Assembly: GCA_030789695.1 (NCBI GenBank)
Contig: CM061142.1
Coordinates: forward strand, 798,363,258-798,427,257
Length of the DNA stretch: 64,000 nt
DNA from: Scilla litardierei
Taxonomy: Eukaryota > Streptophyta > Magnoliopsida > Asparagales > Asparagaceae
Reading direction: 5' to 3'
Made by a program: the position numbers and the translations under genes. Positions 23,701 through 35,700 of the stretch are shown here, in pieces (the first letter of the stretch is position 1; each line of letters begins with the position of its first letter). The notes beneath the pieces are model-generated. The model was not told the DNA's origin, ran no database searches, and worked only from the letters and a program-made list of their open reading frames with translations.

Positions 23701-26700
23701 AGGATTTTTCGTGGAGTACCAGGGGAGGCCGACGGAGGAGGATGGTCACCAGGAGGAGGTTTCAGTTGCGATGGAGCACGTGTTAGAGCAGTATCAGAAA
23801 ATCTTCCAGACTCCATAGGGCTGCCCTAGCGAGAGGACATGAGCACGCGATAGTGTTGCGTGAGGGAGTAGCACCAGTCAGTGTACGACCGTACAGATAT
23901 CCGCATGTGCAGAAGGATGAGATCGAGCGGATGGTCAGGGAGATGTTACAGGCTGGGGTGATCCAACCCAGTGTGAGTCATTTTCGAGTCCGGTGTTGCT
24001 GGTTAAGAAGAAGAACGGGAGTTGGCGGTTTTGCGTCGATTACATAGCACTGAATAAGGAAACTATCCCCGATAAGTTTTCTATTACAGTGATCGACGAG
24101 CTGTTGGATGAGCTGCATGGAGCGAGGGTCTTCTCGAAGATTGATTTGAAGGCAGACTACCACCAGATCCTTATGAGGCCGGAAGACATGCCGAAGACGG
24201 CTTTTCACACCCAGGAGGGACACTACGAGTTCCTCTTCATGCCTTTTGGCTTGACGAATGCTCCATCTACATTCCAGGCCTTGACAAACAAGATCTTCCA
24301 GCTGTTCCTGAGAAGGTTCATATTAGTCTTTTTTGACGATATTCTTGTCTATAGCAGGACCATGGACGAGCACGTGGGCCACTTGGAGGTGGCATTCCAG
24401 GAGTTGTTGGTACATCAGTTGTTTGCTAACCAGAAGAAGTGCAATTTTGGACAGACGCAGATTGAGTACTTGAGCCATGTGGTGTCGGCGGCAAGGTCAA
24501 AGATTGAGGTGATGCTAGACTGGCCAATACCTACTACTCTGCGGGCATTTCGAGGGTTCCTTGGACTGACGAGCTATTACCGGAAGTTCGTTTAGGGGTA
24601 CAGTACCATAGCGTGGCCCCTTACTGAACAGTTGAAGAAGGATGGCTTCAGTTGGGGGGAGAAAGCAACCAAGACGTTTGATGCCTTGAAGGTAGCGATG
24701 ACTACGGCACCGGCTCTGGCTCTACTGGATTTCAGTGTACCATTTGTAGTTGTGACCGATGCGTCAGATTATGGCTTGGGAGCAGTATTGATGCAGGAGG
24801 ACGGCCGATAGCTTACTTCAGTCAGGTGCTGTTATTCAGAGCACGACTGAAGTCTGTGTATGAAAGGGAACTTATGGCTATTGTCTTGGCAGTGCAGAAA
24901 TGGCGGCCGTATCTATTGGGGAGGGACTTCGTGGTCAGGATAAACCAGTGTAGTCTCAAGTATTTATTGGACCAGCGGTTGGTCACAGAGGAGCATCGGA
25001 GGTGGCTGTCCAAGCTAGTGGGATACCGGTTTGCTATTGAGTACATGCCGGGGCTGGAGAATAAGGCTGCAGATGCCTTGTCACGCAGAGAGGATGGCGT
25101 TAGCGTAAGAGCTCTATCTTTGCCTATATGGTTAGAGTGGGAGCCGATGTTACAGGAGGCAAAGGCTGACTCCGAGCTGAGGCAGATCATGGACTCACTA
25201 CAGAGCGGAGCAGGTGGGCTGAAGGGGTACTCGATGGAGGGACAGAGGCTACTGTATCGGGCGAGGTTGGTGTTTCCACAGACGTCCACTTTCATACCGG
25301 TCTTGTTTCAGGAGTTTCATAGTTCAGGGGTGTGTGGCCACTCAAGGGTGCAGCCGACTTTTGCCTCCAAGCCGATCACATGTGGTAGAAAGTTTCACTT
25401 GAATAGACCCGCGTCTTAGACGTCTGGATCCGAATCCAAACCCCCTTCGTAGTCTTGCTAGGACAACTCCAGAGAATAGGAAGAAGAGAGAGAGAATAGT
25501 TTAGTCGTAGATCGAGCTTGCTCTAAAATTCTGGAGCTACTCGATCGAGGACTTGGTGCATCTTTCAACGAAGAGAGTGCACCACTATTTATATAGGGAA
25601 TCGGCACTCCTACTTTCGTTGTAAGCAATGTGGGACTATTGCTAAATTGAAGAGAATTCAATTAAGCTAATTTAGCTTAATTTGAAGTTTAGTGAGCTTT
25701 TCATAAAAGCAAACTTCAACGAATTAATTCTCTTCGCTCATTAAACTATAGACACGAAACAAGATATCAATACGAAGGGCTTCGAATGGTGAATGCGTAG
25801 GAACCAACGTCGACGAATTTCGACTTCGTTTGACGTCTCAAACAATTGCCCAAAGTTGGGCAAAAAATCAACTTTCGTAGCCGTCATAGGGGTTTCAAAA
25901 ACCCTAAAAATCACTTAAGTTACGGGCCCGCCCGCTAGTCTTAGCGGGCGCGCCCGCCCAAGGGAAGAGGGGGCGGGCCGCCCGCCCGCTGGGCAGCGGG
26001 CGTGCGCCCGCTGCGCCCGCTTGCTGCAGCGGGCCAGCGCCCGCTGCTTGCAGCGGGCCGCGCCCGCTGTGCAGCCAGCGGGCCGCGCCCGTTTGTCTTT
26101 GCGGATGGGCTTGTTAGCCCAGTGGGTCTAACCCACTTTGCCTTGGACTATTTTCGCGTTTCTGGGCTCGTTTGAGCTTCGATTTGGACGCGATTTGAAC
26201 CTATGTTTAGACCGGGACGATCCCGTTATCCAGGTAACCCTTTCCAATATATTTGTTCCTACTAAATTTGTCGTAACCAATTTACGACACGTTTAATCTT
26301 TGTTTTGCATCAAATGCAACATTGTCCATATTGCTTCTACGACTTATTTTCACAACTAGCTTTGTGAATATTAACTATTCAATATCATCAAATGAATCTC
26401 TCTCAATTAATCTTCCTATTACTAAGACACGAACGCTACTCGGTGTGAGACCCTACAGCCTGACCTTACTATAGGTTGGGGCTCGGAACCCCTAGACGAC
26501 GGTCACCACGAGCAGTAGCTGTCGTCCCTGTTTCAGAATCATCATAATGTGATCGATCCTTTATCAAAAGCATCATTGGGTTTACTTTGGCTGTGTCAGT
26601 GATGAATGTCGTTAGCTATAGTCCCTTCGTCAAGACTGTGTTCCTGTTGGCCTAGGGTATGGTTTACTGTCCACCCTATTAGACAACATTGGTCAGTATA

Positions 26701-29700
26701 CGGCGGTCTTTGTTGTATTCACATTGTACTTCTTACAACGTACCCCGGCCGAGGATTAACACAAAGACTGTACTGAGCCTGCGATGCTAACTTCCCTTTA
26801 ACGGAAGTGACGAATCCCATCTTAGTCATTTACTCGCCTCGAGAGCTTCGGGTGCAACACAACCTACGATCTTTCAGCAGGCCTAGCCTCGAAGCTAGAT
26901 CATATGTCTAAGCTACACTGTTCACTCACAGGTTCGTACAGATGACTTCAAGTCTTAAGGACCAGCTTACCTATCATCACCCTAGAGTTATTTATAGACA
27001 GTTTAGTTAAAGTTAACCATTTAATAACTTTAAGTTGGTCGTTCAGTGAACTCATTCTCCAGTGAGCACCTGTGTCTCGTCTCCGACTTCGCCAAGTCGA
27101 ATGACTATGAGATCATCATTATCCTAAGGTAAGACTAAGACACAGTGGTCTATCCGATGTGTTGATATCCATTTCTCAACACATCTATGACCACGAACCG
27201 TTTAAGACTTACGTTTCTATTCGGTCGCTTACAACTCATAATCGAGATCTTATCTAGATACGTAAGGACCTAACTTTAAGTCTATGGACATTATCTAAGT
27301 ATATTAATTCAAACGATTTCATACTTAGGATAATGGATACCATATACAGTATGAAGAAGACGTATACTTAGGATAAATCGCCTTATGGGCATATATCCTC
27401 CTACAATAGTCACGTGGTACATCAGGAAGTTTGAGTTGCTATCAAGCCTTGTGCAGAGACTGTCCGAGGAATCCTTGGAAGGATGTTTCATGAAAGGTCT
27501 TAATGCTAACATTCAGACGGATCTACACACCTAGAGACTTAGGGGCTACTGGACACCATGAAGCTAGCCTGGATAGAATATCGGCTCACAGAGGAACGGG
27601 CTAAGAGCGCCTGGGACGGACCCACTTTTTGTAGCCAGGTGTTGGCAGGGGAGGAGAAGGCACCGTCAGGAGTGGTCCAATACAGCCAAGAGAACAACGA
27701 GCTTTTACCGGACATCAGGCTCAAGCCTATCACAGAGGCAGAGATCCAGGGTAGGCACACCAATGGACTTTGCTTTCGTTGTGGCAACATGTACGGACCA
27801 GGACATCATTGCAAGGATCGTATTCTCCATATGTTGATCGTTGAGGATGAAGGCCATGCAGTGAACATGAAGAGCTGGGAGGGGATGAGCACATCCATTT
27901 GGAGTAGCGTGCCCATGGTTTTAATGATGTCACCTTGAAGATAAGGTGGTGGTTCTTTGGGGTAGAATAAGAATAATGATACGACGTGGGTGCGGTGGCC
28001 ACAAACATGTTATTTTGTAATTTTGGGGTTTAGAGGCAGTTTTGTAATTTCTAGAAATTCTGAAAAAATAGGAATTATTAATAGATGATGGCTAGGGTTA
28101 GATCTAGGAGATTTTAGGCTTTTATCTCGAATCAAAAGCTAGGAGAGCGGCCTCCTCTCAAATCGAGATCACTTATCTTATTATTTTTATCAAAAATCAA
28201 TAAAAATCACACCTTTCCTCCATATCTTCCATAAAACCCCTAATTTCAAATTATTTCCTCTTGCGGATTGCATTACGTGCCAAGTGATTATGCTTTTGAT
28301 ATAACGAGAAGTTCAGAAAGGTACATTGTTGCTAGGATCACGCTCTTTAGGTTCTGATTGTCGAAAATGTAACGACAATGGCATAACAGCTGACGAGGAA
28401 GAACCAAGATGGGACGATCACCCTCACTTGGAGTAGTGTGCCCCATGCATGTCATAATCTCAACTTAAGGACAATGTGGTTCTTTGGAAGAGTAATGATG
28501 GCCTCGTAGCTTAGGAGGTGCGTCGGAAAAAGATAGCATCAAGGAGTGACAAATGGTAAAAGTAAATGGGATGATCCATGGAAAATTCTGTAATTTTGGG
28601 CACCGGTGACAATTTCCTAATTATGTTATGGAGAAATTAGTCGTTATATACATACATACATACATACATACATACATAGGAGAATCATGACCCGGCGGCG
28701 GCTAAAGGAGAAGGGATTTCTGATATCGAAAGCAAGGAGAAGGCCGTTGTAAAGAGGGCTTCAGCGTCTGGGGAGGAGTCGGATGCAGCGACCTGTCGGT
28801 GGCTAAAGGAGAAGGGATTTCTGATGTCAAAAGCAAGGAGAAGACCGCTGTAAAGAGGGCTTCAACGTCTGGGGAGGAGTTGGATGCAGATGATGATGGT
28901 TGGAAGAGGGTGGAGTATCGGAAGAAGAAGAAGCCATGCAACATTTCCTTCATCTATAGATTTGATGAAGAAAAATGAGGCTTACGAGGGGGATGGAGAA
29001 ATGTTTGCGCGAATCCTATGAGATCCTATCGCCCTCCAACTGGGGGCCGTGTTCAACGTGCTACTACACAAGGACCTTTGTGGTCTGCAACAAATCGGGA
29101 GGAGGCTCACAAGGTGTTTGCGAAAATGCCAAGTAGACCCACAACAACGATTCACATCAATCCTGATGGTGGGAAATGATCCTGAGTTGATATTTGCTCT
29201 ACACGACGTAGGTATGCTAATCCATTGGTGATGTCTCTGGTTGCCCCCATTATTGGTGAAGATAGCACAATCAATGCGAGGGTGTCGGCTGCCCTCGTGG
29301 AGACTGGAGCAGTACGATGGAGCAATACCCTTGTGGGCTACGTGCTCGGAGATGTCCCTTACTATGGGTAAATAAAGGCTTGGACGAAACATCTTTGAAA
29401 ACTGAAAGGGGGCTGCAAATTTTTAGCAAAGAGAATGGATTCTTTTACTTTTGCTTTGAGAAAGGTGAGGATTGTGAAGCAATCCTGCACGGGGGACCTT
29501 GGTTATTTGATGGCATGCTAGTCGTCCTCCAACGCTGGAGCCAATCAGTAAAGCACGACCGCGACATTCTCACTGTCGTGCCGGTATGGGTTCAGCTTCA
29601 TAATTTGCATCTATCTATGTGGACGTTAGACATATTAAATATCGTAGCTAGTGTTGTCGAGAAGCCTATCTGTCTTGACCTTGCTACGGCTAACTTGGAT

Positions 29701-32700
29701 AGGATAACGTATGCCCAATGCCTTGTAGAGGTTGAAGCTAACATTCCATTGGCTAGATCTGTCTTGGTTGAGTTGGATGATGGTGCTACTATTTTGGTGG
29801 ATGTGAAGTATGAGGGGGAGCCCCCACGTTGCAGTTTATGTACTTGTTTTGGTCACAAATAAACAATGTTCCTTGAGTGTTGAGACTAAGGAGCCCTCTT
29901 CAATCCAAAAGAGTCCGACCAGTTCAGGGGATACTCTTACGGAGCTGGAGTCTGATGTGGAGGTAATGGAGGGTACGACTGTTAAAGTTGGAAGTTAAAA
30001 ATCTGTAAGTGAGTGTAGCAACATAGCAGGAAATATAAGTGTTTCTGCTCTGGGAAATGAGGACAAGGGAGTTGAAGCCTTAAGGCATACTCTGGAACTG
30101 TCGCGCCCGTGGTGCTTCAAAATGTTGCGCCCGTGGTGCTTCAAGATGTTGCGCACGTAGAAGAGGATTGCAGCAATATTGAGGCTGTGGGGCTTACAAA
30201 CTGTGTGGATCCCTGCCAAATAAATATTGAGGCTGCTCAATTTAATACTGTGGTAGTAGAAGAGGATTGCAGCAATATTGCGGGGGATAGGGTCGCCCCT
30301 GGCAAAGTAGAGGGAATGCAGCAGGGACTTGCAGTAAGGAAGGGTGTTGTGTTCGAAGGGGAATGTAGTAGTAAGAGGTCTGGGGCACACATTATTACAG
30401 ACCCTATGCATCAATCACCTGCAGATGAATTAGAGGCGCAAAATCCTGCTCAGAAGGGAGCTGAACGAAATGGGAATGTGAGACCCTCCCCTCCCTGCTT
30501 CTTGATACAGATGATGCAGACAAGCCTGAAACTCTCACCTATCCAAATCCATGCTGGGAGGTGGAGCAAGAAGTTTTGAAAGCTACGGCTAACAAAAATA
30601 AGTCAAAGACTGATCTGGGGAAAAATATATCACCTACTGCTACCCGTAGGAGCTCGCGGCTAGCTGGCAACAATGGAGTTCTCCCTACTGTTTCCTAATG
30701 TCGGTCTTTCTATGGAACACTCAAGAGCTTAACAACTATTTGAGGAGTGATCTAAAGCCGAGGATTCAAAAATTGAGACCATCTATTGCTTGCTTGTTGG
30801 AAACTAAAGTGGAGAAACAGAATGCGTCGAGAATCTCAAAATGCTTTCCTAAATGCTGGGCTTGTGTTGATAATAGGGCTATGCACTCGGGGGGTCACAT
30901 AGTTATACACTATGATGTGTCAATCTGGAGCTGCTACCCTCATTCCAAGTTGGCCCAACATATTTCTATGGTGTTCACAAATAAATCAGGTTTTGTTATG
31001 GGGATTACTTTTGTGTATGCATTCAACCTTGCTTCGCTCAGACATGAACTCTGGAATGATATAGTTTCAGATTCTGCTCATCTTGGCAATCTGCCATGGT
31101 TAATTGGGGGAGATTTCAATTGTGTGTGTTTCTTAAATGAGAAGATAGGCGGGCACCCATTGGATTCTAGAGGTGTTGATGACTTCAACAATTGCCTGGG
31201 GAGCTGTCGGATGATTGATATGAAGAGCGTCGACAATTGCTATAGCTGGAATAATAGAAGAATTGGAGGGGGGATGTATTTGATGTTGGATATTGGACTC
31301 CCCGGATTTGGTTTTGGATGATGAACAAACATAAATATATCGTGAACTAACACTTTGTGAGCGCAGTTATGGAGATCGTCGCCAAATTCATATGAATATC
31401 AATTACGACGTCTCAAGACTTCTCAAAGCACGTGATCGTATGCCTAAAGCTTCGTTGAAGCTTATGGACCATTTTAGAAGTCATGAAGATTCGATTGAAG
31501 CTATTGAAGACGGTATCGTCAAGTTTTATTTATAGTCTTTAAGCTTCTTTCGTAGAATGTTAAGCCTTGAGTAGGTCTTACGGTTTAAATCTTCATAACG
31601 CTCCTATCTTAGCTCTAGGATCTTAGTAGAAGTCCATACAATCTTTCTCAAAGCTTCGCGCTTCGATTCGCGACTTCTTGTGCATGTTAGTTGGTTCAAG
31701 AAGAAGAACTGACCGACTAGATGGTGATCTAGTCGGTCGGCACAGCTTCTTGGACCGACTAGTTTTTGTCAGTCATTTCCAAGCTCTTTACTGTTTACAG
31801 TTAGTCTGTCTAAGTTGACTCACCGACCGACTAGTTTGTGAACTAGTCGGTCAGTGATGCTACTGTGACCGACTAGTTGAGCTTTCCCTGTACATGCACA
31901 TTTGAGCCTGAGCTACTGTTTATCATTAGTCGGTCTGTGTTCATTGATCGACCGACTAATTGATGAACTAGTCGGTCAACGTTCCTTCTTGGACCGACTA
32001 GTTTAGCTTTACTGTACATGCCAATTTTCATCTAACTTACTGTTTATCGTTAGTCGGTCTATGCTCATTTGGCGACCGACTAGTTGGTGAATTAGTCGGT
32101 CAACATTTGTTCTTGGACCGACTAAGTCTATTTGTGCTCAGACTTCAGTTTTATCTGTTAGTCGGTCTCAGTTGAGTAACCGACCGACTAGTTGTGAAAC
32201 TAGTCGATCATCCACTCTTCTTGGACCGACTAATTCCTTTTGTCTGTGCTTCAACCTTTTGGCTGTTCTTACATTAGTCGGTCTACGTTAATTGACCGAC
32301 CGACTAGTTAATGAACTAGTTGGTCGGTGGTTGTTCTTTAACCGACTAGTTGGGTTCAGAAAAGAGCCGTTGGAGCATTAATTGAAACGTTTTTCTTTCT
32401 CTCTCTCCTCTATCCTATAAATACTTGATGGGCTGCATTCATTGCAGTCAAGGCCGATATTATTGCAAGTTTAGAGATCAAGAGAAATCATTCCAAGCTC
32501 ATTCAAAGCTCTTTCATTCCATTCAATAATCTCTCCTCACTCTTACTTCCAAAGAGAGATTCATTGAGTGTGAAGCCTTCCAAGCCAAGTGCTTGATTCT
32601 AGGTCACCAACATCCACATAGCTCTCCATTGCTGATCTACATCTTGGAGCTAGGGTTTGGTGCCACTTCTTCTTCCTCAAAATCATCTTTGCCCTAATTC

Positions 32701-35700
32701 GTAAGCATTACTCAAGGCATAGGTATTTTGTCGGTAAGAAGTTTCTATTTCATTTACTTTCATATTGTAAGTTTCACTCTCGGTTGTGAGAGTGTGGTTG
32801 TGATCCCGGGTTGTGGGAGTCACAAATTACTTTGTGTATGATTTGACTTGTGAAGGTTTTTCACAAGTATATCATAGTGGAAATCTTGAGTTAGGGTTTC
32901 TAACTCAAGTATCCGGAGGGGATCCGGATGGTTGGGACGTAGGATCACCGGGAACAAGTCGGGGAGACTTGGGTGGATCCGAACCCAGTAATATCGTTGT
33001 TTGCGATTGTTTCTTTGTTGTCTAACTTTACATTTCCGCATTTTCCGCATTGTTTGGTAGAGTTTGCAAGTAATTAGGAATTAGCCTCTTAATTATTTTA
33101 AAGTACTATTCACCCCCCCTCTAGTACTTGTGCAGTAGCTTAGCAGGGCATTACATTTGGTATCAGAGCCAAGTCTATAGCTATGTCTGCCAACGACAAC
33201 AAGACCGTTCGTCCACCTTCCGACTATAGCACCTTCAAGAACCGTGAAGGAGCGTTTTCGGTAATGGAAGGACATTCCTCAACGAGGCATCCATTCTTCA
33301 ACGGCACCAACTACGGGTACTGGAAATGCCAGATGGAGACTTTCCTCCGGAGTGCTTCACTATGGAGGACCACGATGAAGGAATACGTCAAGCCCACCGA
33401 AGAAGATTTCTAGAAATGGACTCCCGCGGAGGTCGCCGCGGAGGTAAGCAATGCCAAGGCAATGAACGCCTTGCAATGTGCTTTGGAGCCCGAGGATTTC
33501 AACAAGATATGCACATGTAAGAGTGCATATCAAATATGAAACTCCCTCCTCATATTACATGAAGGGACGAGTAGGGTAAGAGACTCTAAACTTGTCGTAG
33601 TTAATAAAGATTACGAGATGTTTCATATGCTACAGGGTGAGAAGATGAAGGAGTATTATGCTCGCTTCGTCGACATCATAAACGAGTTAGAGGCTCTCGG
33701 CAAATCCTACACCCAAAAGGAGAAATGTTCGAAGCTTATCGAAGGACTTCCTTCGAGTTGGGAAAAGCGTACCTTCGCCATCGAGGAAGGTAATGATATG
33801 AACAAATATACCGTTGTTCAGCTAATGGGTACCTTGATGTCTTATGAGGTACGCAAGGATAGCAAGTTGAAGTTGCAGGAAAAGATGAAGTCTTACCTAC
33901 AACAAGAAGAGCCAAAGAAGAAAGTTATTGCTTTCAAAGCCGCTCCATCTACTTCCACATCAACCGATGATGAGAACTCGGAAAACGAGTTGGACTTGGA
34001 GTCCATGGCACTAATGGCCAAGAAGTTCAACCGGTTCTTCCGGAAAGGTAACTTCAAAAACAAATCGAAGTTCAATTCATCTAACTCCTCTTCTTCTTTG
34101 TGCTTTAAATGCAACAAGCCAGGACACATGAAAGCGGATTGTCCTCTAAACAAGCAAAAGGAGAAGTGGAAGGCGTCAAAGTACGACAAGTCCAAGAAGT
34201 ACAAGAAAGGGAGCAAAAGGGGGCTTGTCGGGGGCAACATTCACCGACTCCGAGGATTCCTCAAGCGGAGAGTCGGACGATGAGCAAGTGGAGCAAGCAC
34301 ACATGTGCTTCATGGCAAGAGAGGAGCATGATCAAGGATCTTCCTCTTCCTATGATAGCGACAACGAAGGCGATGAGGTAACCATGGATGACCTTAGGAA
34401 TGCTAATTATCAATTATGGTCTAAGTATACTAAATTAGTAAATAGGTATACTAAAGTAAAAGATGACCTAGCTAGCATTCAAACCTCGCCTAAAACTATC
34501 ATTACCAACAACGACACCGTTGTTGAAGGGTTGAAGAATGAGATTGTTAATCTCAAGACTCAACTTGAACATGTTAGCATTGAAGATCCGAAGGAACACA
34601 AGATAGCGGATTTGACTTCTCAAAACTCGACTTTGAGTATTGAGAATGAGAATCTTAAATCTCGTGTTTATGTGCTCACATCACAAGTATCCGCTTTGGA
34701 TGCTTCTATGCGTTCTCTCATCGAGAAATATGAGAACACATTAGGCTGAATTAATAAATTCAATAAGGGTAAGGACCATTTGGATATAATCCTAAGTGAC
34801 TTACTTCCGGCTAATCACCACATTGACTTGGGGTATACGATGGGAAGTTCATCCAAATCGGCCACTACTTTTGTTAGGCCAACTTCCGGTGACTCAACGA
34901 GTGGTAGCACACACTCTATTGGTAGTTCATCTACCAATGGTGCTTCCACCTCGTCCACACCCTCTTTCGGAAAGAAACCCACTTTGGGTGGACCTCCAAA
35001 GAAGGGGCATGCTTATATGTACACCAATACTATGCCACGTAGGAACACACGTCCTACTCCACCGGCTCACATATGATGATTTCTATGCTGCACGTTCACG
35101 GGCACGTGCACACCATGTGAGACACCCTCACGCACGTGTTCCTCCACATGCATATGTTCACCAACATCATCGTATGAATAACTATCCACATGCACCATTC
35201 CATCATGTTCCTTATGCCTATCCACGACATGCATCACGTAGAAACCAACAACGCATGCATGCACCCAATAGGATGAGGGCTCCCAAGATTTTCATTATTT
35301 GGAGCCCAAAGGACACAAGCATGGATGAAAAACAAGTTTACATGAATGCTTATTTTTCGGATGTTGTGCATAGTAGAAATTATGTGGGGAAGTCTAAGTC
35401 CAACTGGACTTGGCTTCCAAAGGTCTAATCTTTTGGACACAATGACCTTAGGTACCATGATATTAAATTTTCTATCTTTATGTACTCAAGGAAAAGAAAA
35501 AGAAAAGGAGCAACAAATTTAAATTTAGCTCCAAGGGGAATTGAATACTCGATAGCGGGTGTTCAAAACACATGACGGGTGACGCTCAATTGCTCTCCGG
35601 AGTGGTTCCCATTGCAAATGGAAACCGCGTCGTATTTGGAGGCAACGAGAGCGGAACCATCATAGGTGTTGGTAAAGTGGGCAATCCTTCTAAACCCATT

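Larger units (their letters stand above)
21025..25380 (+). mobile_element. Ty3/gypsy element, plus strand, 3' part missing
   Basis: A 413-bp 5' LTR, PBS, gag, protease, RT and RNase H are present, but the element stops at the start of integrase where a copia-type solo LTR begins. No matching 3' LTR was found. Coding is broken by many stops and frameshifts. Confidence 0.85.
27406..28310 (+). mobile_element. Gag-only Ty3/gypsy remnant, plus strand
   Basis: The 3' half of gag (27415-27900) is followed, without any pol, by a pol-end motif (ACCTTGAAGATAAGGTGG) and an LTR-like segment from TGATACGACG at 27977. Known relatives are internally deleted gypsy elements that keep only gag. The 5' end is missing, cut at the solo LTR. 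Confidence 0.65.
31284..33155 (+). repeat. 5' LTR of Sirevirus element 2
   Basis: It runs from TGTTGGATATTGG to GGCATTACA. It contains a six-unit hairpin array in U3 and a TATA box. The PBS follows at 33158-33169. Confidence 0.95.

Noticed and set aside
31711..32325. CRISPR-like array of regularly spaced repeats
   Set aside because: The repeats are palindromic LTR sequence with related, not unique, spacers in a plant retroelement.
32813..33025. A 70-codon frame present identically at 43513-43725
   Set aside because: It lies inside both LTRs of one element and is duplicated only because LTRs are; no known protein is recognised.
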